A model generated the notes under the pieces. It was not told the origin of the DNA. It saw only the letters and a program-made list of their open reading frames with translations, and made no database searches. Source: a bacterium (GTDB lineage Bacteria > Patescibacteriota > Saccharimonadia > Saccharimonadales > AWTP1-31). From it: DNA of 52,011 nt. Numbering within the stretch: position 1 is the first letter of the stretch; the number at the start of each line of letters is the position of its first letter. Location of the stretch: contig JAUHZB010000006.1 in NCBI GenBank assembly GCA_030426125.1, positions 1 to 52,011 of the forward strand. Direction: 5' to 3'. A program made the translations under genes and the position numbers. Shown in pieces: positions 17,733-26,417 of this stretch.

Positions 17733-17761
17733 ACAATACACCAAAAGTGTAATTTTGTCAA
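17733..17761 (-). promoter_or_regulatory. promoter of the surface operon
   Basis: Minus strand TTGACA (17756-17761), 17-base spacer, TATTGT (17733-17738). The ATG at 17725 begins 8 bases after the -10, so the vWA message should be leaderless. Confidence 0.8.
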
Positions 17762-17778
17762 TAATATTCTAGTAATGT

Positions 17779-19962
17779 TTATCTGCTGGTCTCAGTAGTT
17801 TTTTCAGCTAAGTGACCCTTCTTCGGCATAGTAAAACCAAAAGTAGATCCTTTGTTCTCTTCGCTCTTAAATATTATCGCCCCACCTTGAGCAATTATGA
17901 CCTTTTTAGCCATAAATAGTCCTAGTCCAGTACCATCGGGACGGGCTTTCTTGGCATTTCCTGCTCTATAGAACTTGCTAAACAGATGATGTTGTTCGTT
18001 TTTCGGTACTCCTAGACCATCGTCAACAACTGTAAACTGGATACTATTACCTAGGTCCTCTAACTTCACTTCAATATGTCCGTCTTTAGGGGTGTAGTGG
18101 AGGGCATTATCTGTGAAGTTCATTATAACCTGCCGAATCTTGGTTTCATCTAGTGACATTACAGGGAATTTAGCTGGCTTTTTGTAAGTTAGCGTCTGAT
18201 TCTTACTATTAGCTACTTCTTGGAGTTGAGCCATTTCAGCCTCAATTACGTCAGCTAGCTGAGTTGGCTTATTCTCTATGACAAATTTACCAGTTCTAAG
18301 TCTAGAAACATTCAATAGGTCGGCTATAAGGTAAACCATCCTTTGACTACTTGAAAAGGCCTGATTAAGTAAGTCTTTTTGTTGCTTAGATATCTTGCCA
18401 ACGTCACCCTCAACGACCATGGATAGATAGCCTTTAACAGAGGTAAGCGGGGTTCTAAGCTGGTGAGAGGCCATACTGATGAATTCATCTTTAGTCTCAT
18501 CTAGTGCCTTTAGTTTTTCGTTGGCTTTACGGAGATCACGGGTAGCTTCATTTACTTTATCTTGCAAGGTAACTGTAAATTCTTGGATCTCTTCAAAACG
18601 TAGGGCGTTCTGGATGGCGATAACCAGCTCATTACTAATAATTTCAATAACCCGAATATCCTCTTTGCTGTAAGGATTTCCGCTTTTTTTACCCCCGAAG
18701 ATTAAGTAACCAATCTCTTGATGTGTAGAGCCAGTTGTGTACATCCTTTTTGCAACTGTAATATTTGACTCCAATAACTTCTTCTTTAATTTAGAATTCA
18801 CAGATTCAATTTCATCTGTGACGATTAACTTATGTCTTTGTTTATCCACTACATTAACCACCTCTACAATATCCTCCTGGTTTAACTCGATGTTACCGCT
18901 TCCAATGATTCTTTGTGGTATTTTCTTTGAGCCTTGAATACTAAACGCGCAAAACTCACACTTCATGGTTTCCTCAATTAACTCAGCGCTCTCCTGTAAC
19001 AAACTTTTTAATTCAATATTTCCTACTAGAACATTGTTTAGTGAGTTTAAAAATTGCTGAGGATCATAAGCATCTTGATAGAAAAGCTTATTGGAGACAC
19101 GATTGAAAAATTGTTTAATTTTTTCAAAACTAAATATTAATGGCACAACTAGTACAACAGATAGCACCTGTCTGGTTAATTCCTGATCAGGGGCATCAAA
19201 GATGTTATTCACCAAACCGAATAAACTTATACTGTAAATAAAAGCAAGTGTACCGATGATGAGAATATAGGCGACTGACCTTGCCACAGCAGCTTTAATA
19301 TCGAACATCTTTTTTGCAACAATAGCATATGCTATCAATCCTGAAAAAATTACTGAATACAACGGACTTAAAGTAACAAAGAACCTACTATCAAAAAATA
19401 TTGGAACAATAAAATTGCCCAATGGACCAATTGTGTACATCAAAATAACACCAAACAGGAAATACTGAAGCTGCACCCTCACACCCCCCTTAGCATTGAG
19501 GGTCCGTTTAATTAATAACACCAACCCGCCAAGAGCAAATATTAATGCGTGTGGAATAAAAAGAATCATGGCAGGACCGGGAACTGGTGAATTATTCTTA
19601 AAGTCAACAAATAAGAAAGAAGTTAATGCTGATATAGCAGTGATGATGGAATATGTTATCGCTATTATGTATCGTTTTTTCTTAAACAATCTGGATGATC
19701 CAGAGGGAAATACTCTTGACAATAAAAAGAAAAAAGTATTTTGTAAAACCACAAAAAGCATAATCCATCTTATCCAAACAAGAGTTGCCCCATCGTTAAC
19801 TGTATGTAATGAAAAATAAGTAGTTATAGACCAAAGCACTAAACTAACCGTTAAGCCTGCGAATAATTTACTTACTATACTTTTACTGTTCTTAATTAAT
19901 ACAACTAATGCTATTAGTGAGGTGGCAACTGTGCCAATAATCAAGATTCCGAATTCAATCAT
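17779..19962 (-). CDS. membrane histidine kinase with 7TM sensor and GAF domain
   Basis: Product of 727 residues. N-terminal set of about seven to eight membrane helices (about 1-290) of the HisKA_7TM sensor type, then a GAF-like region (about 320-460), a coiled linker, the H-box SMASHQLRTPL with the phospho-acceptor His at 500, N-box MNFTDNALHYT, G1 VDDGLGVP and G2 GTGLGLFMAKK. All catalytic motifs look intact. TATAAT at 19970-19975 ends 7 bases before the ATG, so the message is probably leaderless. No response regulator is adjacent; the stand-alone receiver at 24039 is the nearest candidate partner. The signal sensed is unknown. Confidence 0.92.
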   Translation of the reverse strand: MIEFGILIIGTVATSLIALVVLIKNSKSIVSKLFAGLTVSLVLWSITTYFSLHTVNDGATLVWIRWIMLFVVLQNTFFFLLSRVFPSGSSRLFKKKRYIIAITYSIITAISALTSFLFVDFKNNSPVPGPAMILFIPHALIFALGGLVLLIKRTLNAKGGVRVQLQYFLFGVILMYTIGPLGNFIVPIFFDSRFFVTLSPLYSVIFSGLIAYAIVAKKMFDIKAAVARSVAYILIIGTLAFIYSISLFGLVNNIFDAPDQELTRQVLSVVLVVPLIFSFEKIKQFFNRVSNKLFYQDAYDPQQFLNSLNNVLVGNIELKSLLQESAELIEETMKCEFCAFSIQGSKKIPQRIIGSGNIELNQEDIVEVVNVVDKQRHKLIVTDEIESVNSKLKKKLLESNITVAKRMYTTGSTHQEIGYLIFGGKKSGNPYSKEDIRVIEIISNELVIAIQNALRFEEIQEFTVTLQDKVNEATRDLRKANEKLKALDETKDEFISMASHQLRTPLTSVKGYLSMVVEGDVGKISKQQKDLLNQAFSSSQRMVYLIADLLNVSRLRTGKFVIENKPTQLADVIEAEMAQLQEVANSKNQTLTYKKPAKFPVMSLDETKIRQVIMNFTDNALHYTPKDGHIEVKLEDLGNSIQFTVVDDGLGVPKNEQHHLFSKFYRAGNAKKARPDGTGLGLFMAKKVIIAQGGAIIFKSEENKGSTFGFTMPKKGHLAEKTTETSR

Positions 19963-19969
19963 TAGATAT

Positions 19970-19975
19970 ATTATA
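19970..19975 (-). promoter_or_regulatory. -10 box of the histidine kinase gene
   Basis: Perfect TATAAT on the minus strand, 7 bases before the ATG at 19962. The -35 is weak (TTTCTA-like). Placement predicts leaderless initiation. Confidence 0.5.
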
Positions 19976-20008
19976 GTGTTAATGCTTGTTTTTAGAAAAA
20001 GTATTTTA

Positions 20009-21145
20009 TCAGGAATTAATTAACTTTTTAAAAAACTTATCTCTCGCTTCTTGAGTATCACCGTGATTAGGCTGTATATTTAATACTTCGTTGAATTTTA
20101 TATGCTTCCTTAAGCTTGGCATATCTTCAGATAATGCAATTCTTTTTGTTATATATGCAGCCAAACCACAAACGATATTTACTGTGCCGTACAGGTGAGG
20201 TCTTGAAACTAAAGTATTGCCGACTTCTGACAACGATTTAAAATTTCTGAAGGATATATGCTCTGGTCCCACTATTTTCATAGCATACTTGGCTTTATCA
20301 GATTCACTCATCTTTTTATGTAAAAGATCGTCTGTAATATCTCCCAACAAACCATGGAAAATATCAGCTTCTGGATGCAAGTCAAATCTTTCAATATCAA
20401 CTAAAATACTATCTTCCAAGCTAGTTAACATGACTACTGGTATTTTCGCTTTTTTGGCCTCAAGTCGTAATTTCACCTTCATAGAAAAGTCATCTACTAC
20501 ATCAAAAACGATATCAAGTTTGTTCATGCCAAAAATAAAATCGTTCAAATTATCGTCATTTAATCCCTTATCGAAAATTGACACTTCAGCATAGGGGTCT
20601 ATCTCATATATTTCCTGGGCAGTAACAACAGTTTTTTTCAATTCCACACTTGGAAGACCTACTCTTACTCTATTTAAATTGGTGGTTTCAAAAATATCCG
20701 TGTCAGCGACTTTTATGTTGCTTGAAATTCCACTATATATCAACGCTAGCGCTATTCCATTCCCAAATGATAATCCTGCTATTCCGGCATTAAAGTTTTT
20801 TAATATTTCTTTTTCCTTTTCCGTTATTAGGTGACTCGTGCGATTTGTCCTAAGATCGTAATACTCAGCATGAGGAAGCATGTGAAATAGTAAACCACTC
20901 CAAGGAAAATAAACATAATTACCGCACAAACCATCTGGACTTACTCTAGAATTCACAAATTCATCTAGTGCAAGCGGGTATTGTTCACTATTAATTAATC
21001 CGGGATTTTTTATTTCAAATGTTTCTCTAAGCTGAGATTTATAAATATCTCTAAAACCCCATAATTTCATGCTTTTTAATTTATCTAGTTGTTCTAAAGT
21101 GTACTTACCTTCTTCTAATATAAGCGGTTGAACTCTATCCTGCAT
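20009..21145 (-). CDS. ThiF/E1-like adenylyltransferase
   Basis: E1-like Rossmann protein of 378 residues. The nucleotide-binding loop is GIAGLSFGNG (121-130), followed by the strand and DTDIFETTNLNRV (148-160, the DxDxxxxxNLNR adenylate-binding block), GLPSVELKK, and VFDVVDDFSMK where the Mg-binding Asp of ThiF enzymes lies. An N-terminal extension of about 115 residues is uncommon for ThiF/MoeB. No CxxC zinc pairs are seen; isolated Cys are at 74 (GLCGNY) and near the C-terminus. It starts one base after the CapK/PaaK-like gene ends, so the two are translationally coupled. ThiF enzymes adenylate the C-terminus of a peptide or small protein, or a carboxylate; the substrate here is unknown. 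Confidence 0.85.
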   Translation of the reverse strand: MQDRVQPLILEEGKYTLEQLDKLKSMKLWGFRDIYKSQLRETFEIKNPGLINSEQYPLALDEFVNSRVSPDGLCGNYVYFPWSGLLFHMLPHAEYYDLRTNRTSHLITEKEKEILKNFNAGIAGLSFGNGIALALIYSGISSNIKVADTDIFETTNLNRVRVGLPSVELKKTVVTAQEIYEIDPYAEVSIFDKGLNDDNLNDFIFGMNKLDIVFDVVDDFSMKVKLRLEAKKAKIPVVMLTSLEDSILVDIERFDLHPEADIFHGLLGDITDDLLHKKMSESDKAKYAMKIVGPEHISFRNFKSLSEVGNTLVSRPHLYGTVNIVCGLAAYITKRIALSEDMPSLRKHIKFNEVLNIQPNHGDTQEARDKFFKKLINS

Positions 21146-21146
21146 C

Positions 21147-22670
21147 CTATTTTTCCTTTCTTACCCATTTCTGTTTAGTCCCCGGCCTAAAATACTCCGG
21201 GCTTTCGTATTCCCACAAAACAACATCTGGCTTTGCCTCATCGCCAATCATACCAAAGGTCTCCCTATATTCTGAACTCTCACTTAATAAAGCTTCGTGT
21301 AAGATTTTTTGTAACTTTTTAGTTAATTCTTCCGTTACTTTTTGGCCATACTTCATCTCTGCATGGATATTTAACTTTTGTCTACCTTTGTCTGTATAGT
21401 CAACATACATAGTGAATTTACCTGTGACAAGTTCCTCCAAATGACCGGCTTGTAACCCGCGTCGGATTGTATCTGGATAGATTAAGAAAGCATAATAGCT
21501 CACACTAAAGTCGTTTCTTTCATATACGTATACATAAGGTAGATTCCAGAGGGTTTCATTGAAGCTATACTTCTTAGACGCTTGATCGATGTCATAACCC
21601 AACTCTTTCATCGTTCTCTTTACCTGACTCCTATCGATGACTCCCCCATAATCTTTAAGATCGTATCTAACTAAAGGGATTCCACTATATGCACTACATA
21701 TCAGATTATCTCCGTCCTGCTCAAAGAAAAACAATTCAGGGTTATATTGAGTTAAAGTCGGCTGTTTAATAGGGTCTGGAAGTAAAGTCTTTAGCTTATT
21801 ATCGGATATTAAGGACCGCCTTACATATATACTCTCAGGGGTCTCATGCGACATAGTCCCTAAATCTACTGTTCCATAGTGATTTAAAGAGCTCTTATAT
21901 GGATCTTTTACGGATGTTTTCTTCAATACATAATCTCTGAAAGTTTCTGTAAATGCTTCCGCAGAATATACAACTCCTAAGTGATAATCTTCCCACTTAA
22001 TACCCTGTCTCTCGCCATCATCCAAAATATCTTTCAAAAACGGAGCATAAGCCCCGATTATCACTTGATCAAAACTACTGCCTAGTTGTTTTACTGCATT
22101 GATGACCTCTTGCTTGTGAATCCCTGGGGTAATCAAACTAAGATCATAGCCCCCATTTTCAGACACTATCTTCAGTGCTTCATATGTAAACAGTCCACCG
22201 ATCCACGCCCCCATCGGAAACGCTACAATGTACAAAGTACTCTTCTTGTTTATCTGAAAATTTGACCTTAAATATAACTCGGCCATCATTGCGTATTGCC
22301 AATCTTGTGATGTCTCCCTAGGAAAATAATATGGCTCACCTGTAGATCCAGACGTAGTGGATATCACCCACTGCCCATGATCAAATTCACCGTTCCAGCA
22401 TAATTCTTCTTTAGGGTACTTTCTTAAATAGTTATTTTTGTCTATTGTAGGTACTTTTTTAAAATCCTTAATACTGCGGATTTCTTGGTGTTTAATATTA
22501 TGATTCTTTAAGAAATCTTTATAAGCTGGGACGTTTTCGGCCATTTCATGAAACAGCTTTAAGGCTCTTCTTTCGCCCCTTTTTTGCCACAACTCTTCGG
22601 ACTCCGTAGCTAATCGATTATGTAATAATTCTGCACTTCTATAACCACGGGGCAAGAGTAATTTCGTCAT
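21147..22670 (-). CDS. CapK/PaaK-like AMP-forming ligase
   Basis: Member of the phenylacetate-CoA ligase/CapK branch of adenylate-forming enzymes, of about 507 residues. The P-loop is VISTTSGSTGEPYYFPR (about 103-118); later VVYSAEAFTETFR, a NHYGTVDLGTMSHE region, and LVRYDLKDYGGVI match the ATP- and acyl-binding parts, with a small C-terminal lid. The substrate acid cannot be read from sequence. The frame opens at a TTG (22679), but TATAAT at 22679-22684 places transcription at the ATG at 22670, so I prefer that. It is directly coupled to the ThiF-like gene, and divergent from the aminotransferase. Confidence 0.85.
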   Translation of the reverse strand: MTKLLLPRGYRSAELLHNRLATESEELWQKRGERRALKLFHEMAENVPAYKDFLKNHNIKHQEIRSIKDFKKVPTIDKNNYLRKYPKEELCWNGEFDHGQWVISTTSGSTGEPYYFPRETSQDWQYAMMAELYLRSNFQINKKSTLYIVAFPMGAWIGGLFTYEALKIVSENGGYDLSLITPGIHKQEVINAVKQLGSSFDQVIIGAYAPFLKDILDDGERQGIKWEDYHLGVVYSAEAFTETFRDYVLKKTSVKDPYKSSLNHYGTVDLGTMSHETPESIYVRRSLISDNKLKTLLPDPIKQPTLTQYNPELFFFEQDGDNLICSAYSGIPLVRYDLKDYGGVIDRSQVKRTMKELGYDIDQASKKYSFNETLWNLPYVYVYERNDFSVSYYAFLIYPDTIRRGLQAGHLEELVTGKFTMYVDYTDKGRQKLNIHAEMKYGQKVTEELTKKLQKILHEALLSESSEYRETFGMIGDEAKPDVVLWEYESPEYFRPGTKQKWVRKEK

Positions 22671-22678
22671 ATAAACCA

Positions 22679-22706
22679 ATTATACCTAGAATTATCAATA
22701 TGTCAG
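22679..22706 (-). promoter_or_regulatory. promoter of the CapK-ThiF operon
   Basis: Minus strand CTGACA (22701-22706), 16-base spacer, TATAAT (22679-22684). The ATG at 22670 begins 9 bases after the -10, predicting a leaderless message. Confidence 0.65.
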
Positions 22707-22743
22707 TTGTATATTACTCAACTACTTATGAAAACCCTCATAC

Positions 22744-22772
22744 TTTACATGTTATTGTTTTAGTTGTATAAT
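22744..22772 (+). promoter_or_regulatory. promoter of the aminotransferase gene
   Basis: TTTACA (22744-22749), 17-base spacer, TATAAT (22767-22772). The leader to the ATG is about 33 bases. It diverges from the CapK-ThiF promoter within a 140-base region. Confidence 0.75.
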
Positions 22773-22811
22773 TCACAAATACTCGAATAATAATGATTTT
22801 CAAAAGTAAAC

Positions 22812-23951
22812 ATGTCTTTAATATCAAACAGACTAAATAATTTCGATAGTAGTGACTTCAGAGATGTCTTTTTAAGACAGCAATCAATAATTGATCCCAT
22901 CGATCTCAGCATAGGTCTCCCAGAGGATCTAACCCCTACCCCAATAAAAGAAGCTGGCATCAATGCGATAATGCAAGACAAGACCATATACACCCCTAGC
23001 AATGGTATACCTGAGCTAAGAGAAGCCCTATCTAACAAATTTAAGACTAAAAATAATATAAACGTAAGTCCAGAGCAGGTTGCGGTTGTCCCTGGGCTAA
23101 CAACTGGTCTGCTGCTTGTATATTTAGCTATTCTAGATCCTGGTGACGAAGTTATCGTTATGGAGCCAGCCTACCCACCATATACTTCGTTGGTTACTGC
23201 TATAGGCGGTAGGGTTGTAACCATCCCTACCTTTCCCTCTTTTCAGCCAGACATTCCATTAATTGAAGCAAGTATTACATCAAAAACTAAGGCTATAGTA
23301 GTTAACTCCCCTAACAACCCCACTGGTGCAGTTTACAGTAAAGAAACTCTGATAAAACTAGCTAAGATAGCTGATGAACACAATATATTGATTATCTCTG
23401 ATGAGATTTATGAACATTTTGTTTACGAAGGGGAACACTTCAGTATCGGAAGCATATACCCCAACACCATAACAATGAATGGTTTCTCGAAAGAATATGC
23501 AATGACTGGCTGGAGATTAGGCTACGTCGCTGGACCGCTTAAGATAATAGAAGCAATAAACGAACTTCAACAGTATATGGTCATGTCATCATCTTCTATA
23601 GCTCAATATGCAGCACTGGAAGCAATCAAGCAACCAGGCGGGCAGATGCGTAATAAATACCTAAAGAAACGTAACTATTTATTAAAAAGATTGACAGAAA
23701 TGGGTTATTCAGTTGAAGGAGCCCAGGGCGCATTTTATATGTTTATCCAAGCTCCGGCCGATATGGTCGATTTAGACTTTGTTGAAAAGGCCGCCGACCA
23801 TGATGTCCTAATCGTGCCCGGTAGGGCTTTTGCTAGCAGGCATGGTTATTTCAGAATTTCATATGGTAGCAGTATGGAAACGCTAGAAAAAGGTCTTGAC
23901 CAGATAGAGATAATTACCAGAGAGTTAAATAGCCGAAAAACTACTCTTTGA
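22812..23951 (+). CDS. class I/II pyridoxal-phosphate aminotransferase
   Basis: PLP-dependent aminotransferase of 379 residues, aspartate-aminotransferase type. Visible: the substrate-side YTPSNGIPELREAL, VVNSPNNPTGAVYS (PLP phosphate and ring contacts), IISDEIYEHFVYEG, the Schiff-base lysine in NGFSKEYAMTGWRLGYVAG, and C-terminal FRISYGSSMETLEKGL with the carboxylate-binding Arg. The amino-acid specificity is unclear; Asp, aromatic or alanine-type activity is possible. It lies divergent from the CapK-ThiF pair, so amino-acid or keto-acid supply to that pathway is conceivable but not shown. It could equally be a general housekeeping aminotransferase. Confidence 0.92.
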   Translation: MSLISNRLNNFDSSDFRDVFLRQQSIIDPIDLSIGLPEDLTPTPIKEAGINAIMQDKTIYTPSNGIPELREALSNKFKTKNNINVSPEQVAVVPGLTTGLLLVYLAILDPGDEVIVMEPAYPPYTSLVTAIGGRVVTIPTFPSFQPDIPLIEASITSKTKAIVVNSPNNPTGAVYSKETLIKLAKIADEHNILIISDEIYEHFVYEGEHFSIGSIYPNTITMNGFSKEYAMTGWRLGYVAGPLKIIEAINELQQYMVMSSSSIAQYAALEAIKQPGGQMRNKYLKKRNYLLKRLTEMGYSVEGAQGAFYMFIQAPADMVDLDFVEKAADHDVLIVPGRAFASRHGYFRISYGSSMETLEKGLDQIEIITRELNSRKTTL

Positions 23952-24003
23952 TGTAAACCAGACACTCAACCATATTCAATTTAACTATAGAGACCTACAA
24001 AGA

Positions 24004-24032
24004 TTGTCTTTAAAGACATTTTACTTTACTAT
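24004..24032 (+). promoter_or_regulatory. promoter of response regulator-murD, with palindrome over the -35
   Basis: TTGTCT (24004-24009), 17-base spacer, TACTAT (24027-24032). The ATG is at 24039, so initiation should be leaderless. A perfect 14-base palindrome TGTCTTTAAAGACA (24005-24018) overlaps the -35 and is a candidate operator. Confidence 0.7.
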
Positions 24033-24038
24033 TTATTT

Positions 24039-24407
24039 ATGGCTAAAAAAATCGCAATAGTCGAAGATGACCTAGCTATCAGTACAATGTATCGGATTAA
24101 ATTCCAGCAAGAAGGCTATGATGTCGAATCTGCGGACAACGGTAAGGTCGGCTTAGAACTGTGCGGAAAAATGAACCCGGATATCGTCCTACTAGATTTA
24201 ATGATGCCCGAAATGACCGGTGAAGAAATGCTAACCGCAATGCGAAAAACCTCTTGGGGTAAAAACATAAAAGTAATCATCCTAACAAACATGGGTGAAC
24301 AAGAAATCCCTGAAAAAGTAAAACAACTAGATGTCACTTCGGTAATCCTTAAAGCCGATATGACCCCTAGGCAAGTAGCTGACGTAGTAAAAGGCGTAAT
24401 TAAGTAA
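24039..24407 (+). CDS. stand-alone receiver-domain response regulator
   Basis: A CheY-like receiver of 122 residues with no output domain. It has the acidic pair in IVEDDLA, the phospho-acceptor Asp in DIVLLDLMMPEMTG, the conserved Thr/Ser in ILTNMGE and Lys in VILKADMTP. It probably takes phosphate from a histidine kinase (a candidate is the 7TM kinase at 17779-19962) and signals by protein contact. It is 10 bases before murD and cotranscribed with it, which may connect signalling to wall synthesis. The promoter is leaderless and overlapped by a palindrome. Confidence 0.92.
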   Translation: MAKKIAIVEDDLAISTMYRIKFQQEGYDVESADNGKVGLELCGKMNPDIVLLDLMMPEMTGEEMLTAMRKTSWGKNIKVIILTNMGEQEIPEKVKQLDVTSVILKADMTPRQVADVVKGVIK

Positions 24408-24417
24408 CTCCTCTACA

Positions 24418-25743
24418 ATGAAAGTCGCCATATTAGGATACGGTACCCAGGGTAGATCTGCATACCAATATTGGAACAAAGGTAATGACATTACCATATG
24501 TGATCAGAATACAGACATAGATTTACCTAGTGACGTAGCAAAACAACTAGGCAATAATTACTTAGATAATCTTGAAAATTTCGACCTTATTGTCCGCTCC
24601 CCTTCAGTTCATCCCAAAGATATCATTAAAGCTAACGGCCAACGAATCAGCCGAAAAGTAACTACGGTAACTGAGGAATTCTTTAGAAACTGCCCAGCTA
24701 AAATAATTGGTGTTACCGGCACCAAGGGTAAAGGTACCACCTCTAGCCTAATCACTACAATCCTAAAAACAGCTGGCAAGACAGTTCACCTTGGTGGAAA
24801 TATTGGGGTACCACCGCTAGATATGCTAGATTATGAGATTCAATCTTCAGATTATGTAGTGCTAGAGCTAGCCAACTTCCAATTAATTGATCTAGGTGTA
24901 TCGCCTAGTATTGCAGTTTGCCTAATGGTAGTACCAGAGCATTTAGACTGGCATCGCGATATCGATGAATACATAGAGGCAAAACAGAATTTATTCCGAC
25001 ATCAAAGATCTAAAGATCTAGCAATTTACAACCGTCTAAATGTCCTATCCTGCGAGGTCGCCGAAGTATCGCCAGCTATGAAGATGTCATACGCCGTCCC
25101 GAATGAAGACCAAACAGGTGATGATCATAATGGCTGCTACGTAGAAGGCGACTCGATCTATATTGATGACCAAAAAGTGTGTCAAACTTCTGACGTTGCC
25201 CTCCTAGGAAGACATAACCTGGAAAATGCCTGCGCCGCTATTATGGCCACCTGGGAAATTATTGATCATGATCCAGAAATAATAATGAAAGCTCTGAGAT
25301 CATTCAAAGGAATGGAGTACCGACTTGAGCTCATAAGGGAACATCGGGGGGTGAAATACTATAATGATTCATTCGGTACAACCCCTGAAACTGCAATTGT
25401 GGCTATCAAAGCCATTCCTGGCCCCAAGATACTAATTGTTGGTGGCTCAGATAAAAAATCTAGCTATGACCAACTAGCCGAAGTTATTAAGCAAGAAAAT
25501 GTCAAAAAAGTAATTCAAATAGGAAAGATGGGACCGGTTATTGAAAAAGAGCTCCAGAGCATTGGTTTTACAGATGTTATTCCTGGCGGTACCTCAATGA
25601 AAGATATCGTGGAGACTGCCAGCCAACAAGCAGACGAAGGTGACACTGTGTTACTATCGACAGCTTGTGCCAGCTTTGACATGTTCAAAAACTACAAAGA
25701 TCGTGGCGATCAGTATAACCAAGCAGTCAGAAATTTAGCCTAA
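24418..25743 (+). CDS. murD: UDP-N-acetylmuramoylalanine--D-glutamate ligase
   Basis: Cytoplasmic peptidoglycan precursor ligase adding D-Glu to UDP-MurNAc-L-Ala. The 441-residue product has the N-terminal Rossmann domain (VAILGYGTQGRS), ATP loop GVTGTKGKGTTSS, the central-domain VPEHLDWHRD, GRHNLENACAA, the YNDSFGTTPET block and the C-terminal LIVGGSDKKSSY and LLSTACASFDMFKNYKDRGDQY. All Mur-ligase signatures are intact. Its substrate D-Glu would come from the glutamate racemase gene that ends convergently 5 bases downstream. It is the second gene after the receiver. Confidence 0.95.
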   Translation: MKVAILGYGTQGRSAYQYWNKGNDITICDQNTDIDLPSDVAKQLGNNYLDNLENFDLIVRSPSVHPKDIIKANGQRISRKVTTVTEEFFRNCPAKIIGVTGTKGKGTTSSLITTILKTAGKTVHLGGNIGVPPLDMLDYEIQSSDYVVLELANFQLIDLGVSPSIAVCLMVVPEHLDWHRDIDEYIEAKQNLFRHQRSKDLAIYNRLNVLSCEVAEVSPAMKMSYAVPNEDQTGDDHNGCYVEGDSIYIDDQKVCQTSDVALLGRHNLENACAAIMATWEIIDHDPEIIMKALRSFKGMEYRLELIREHRGVKYYNDSFGTTPETAIVAIKAIPGPKILIVGGSDKKSSYDQLAEVIKQENVKKVIQIGKMGPVIEKELQSIGFTDVIPGGTSMKDIVETASQQADEGDTVLLSTACASFDMFKNYKDRGDQYNQAVRNLA

Positions 25744-25748
25744 TCTAC

Positions 25749-26417
25749 CTAATCTAACCCTGCCATTATCCGTTTAAGTTGCTTAGCAACCGGTAGTACC
25801 GGTTGAAGTACTGTAGCCTTGCCCGCTACAGTTTTCTGTATTTCTTCCTCGATCCAGTGGTAATGGGTACAGCCGAGCACAATAACATCGGCACCCTTTT
25901 GACAGGCATCCTTCATCTGCTTCTTAATAAGCTGATGCTCTACTTGGTTAGCTTCTATCATAGAAGACCATCTACTGCAGTCTGGCTCTAGAATATCTAC
26001 CTTCGATGCAAACTTTTCTTTGAGCCACTTATACCTATCGCTATCTAATGTTGCTGGAGTTGCACAAACCGCTATACAGTTATTCTTAGTTTGCTCAGCA
26101 GCCGTTTTTACCATCGGTTCCATGCCAATTAAGGGCACAGAAATAACCTTCCTTAGATGACTAATAATATTTGTGGTAACTGTATTACAAGCTATAACAA
26201 TAACTTCGCAGCCATCCTCTACCATTCTATGCAGTAATGGGGTTACTAGCTCTATCAACAGGTCTGGAGACTTGTTACCGTAGGGTATATTCTGAGTATC
26301 TTGAACAAGTTGTATTTGTATATTTTCCAAGTGTTCTTCTAAATAATTGGCAACGGATAAACCGCCAACTCCTGAATCAAAAACCCCAACCTGTATATTT
26401 TTCTTTTTAGGCTTCAC
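25749..26417 (-). CDS. murI: glutamate racemase
   Basis: Makes D-Glu for peptidoglycan from L-Glu. The 222-residue product is somewhat short for the family but has the catalytic set: GVFDSGVGGLSVA, the first Cys in VIACNTVTT and the second in VLGCTHYHWIE, each followed by Thr. The start is GTG, overlapping the stop of the preceding 101-residue membrane protein (TAGTG), so translation is coupled and murI is the last gene of the peptide/ABC operon. This position is unusual for a housekeeping wall gene. It converges with murD, whose product uses D-Glu. Confidence 0.93.
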   Translation of the reverse strand: MKPKKKNIQVGVFDSGVGGLSVANYLEEHLENIQIQLVQDTQNIPYGNKSPDLLIELVTPLLHRMVEDGCEVIVIACNTVTTNIISHLRKVISVPLIGMEPMVKTAAEQTKNNCIAVCATPATLDSDRYKWLKEKFASKVDILEPDCSRWSSMIEANQVEHQLIKKQMKDACQKGADVIVLGCTHYHWIEEEIQKTVAGKATVLQPVLPVAKQLKRIMAGLD

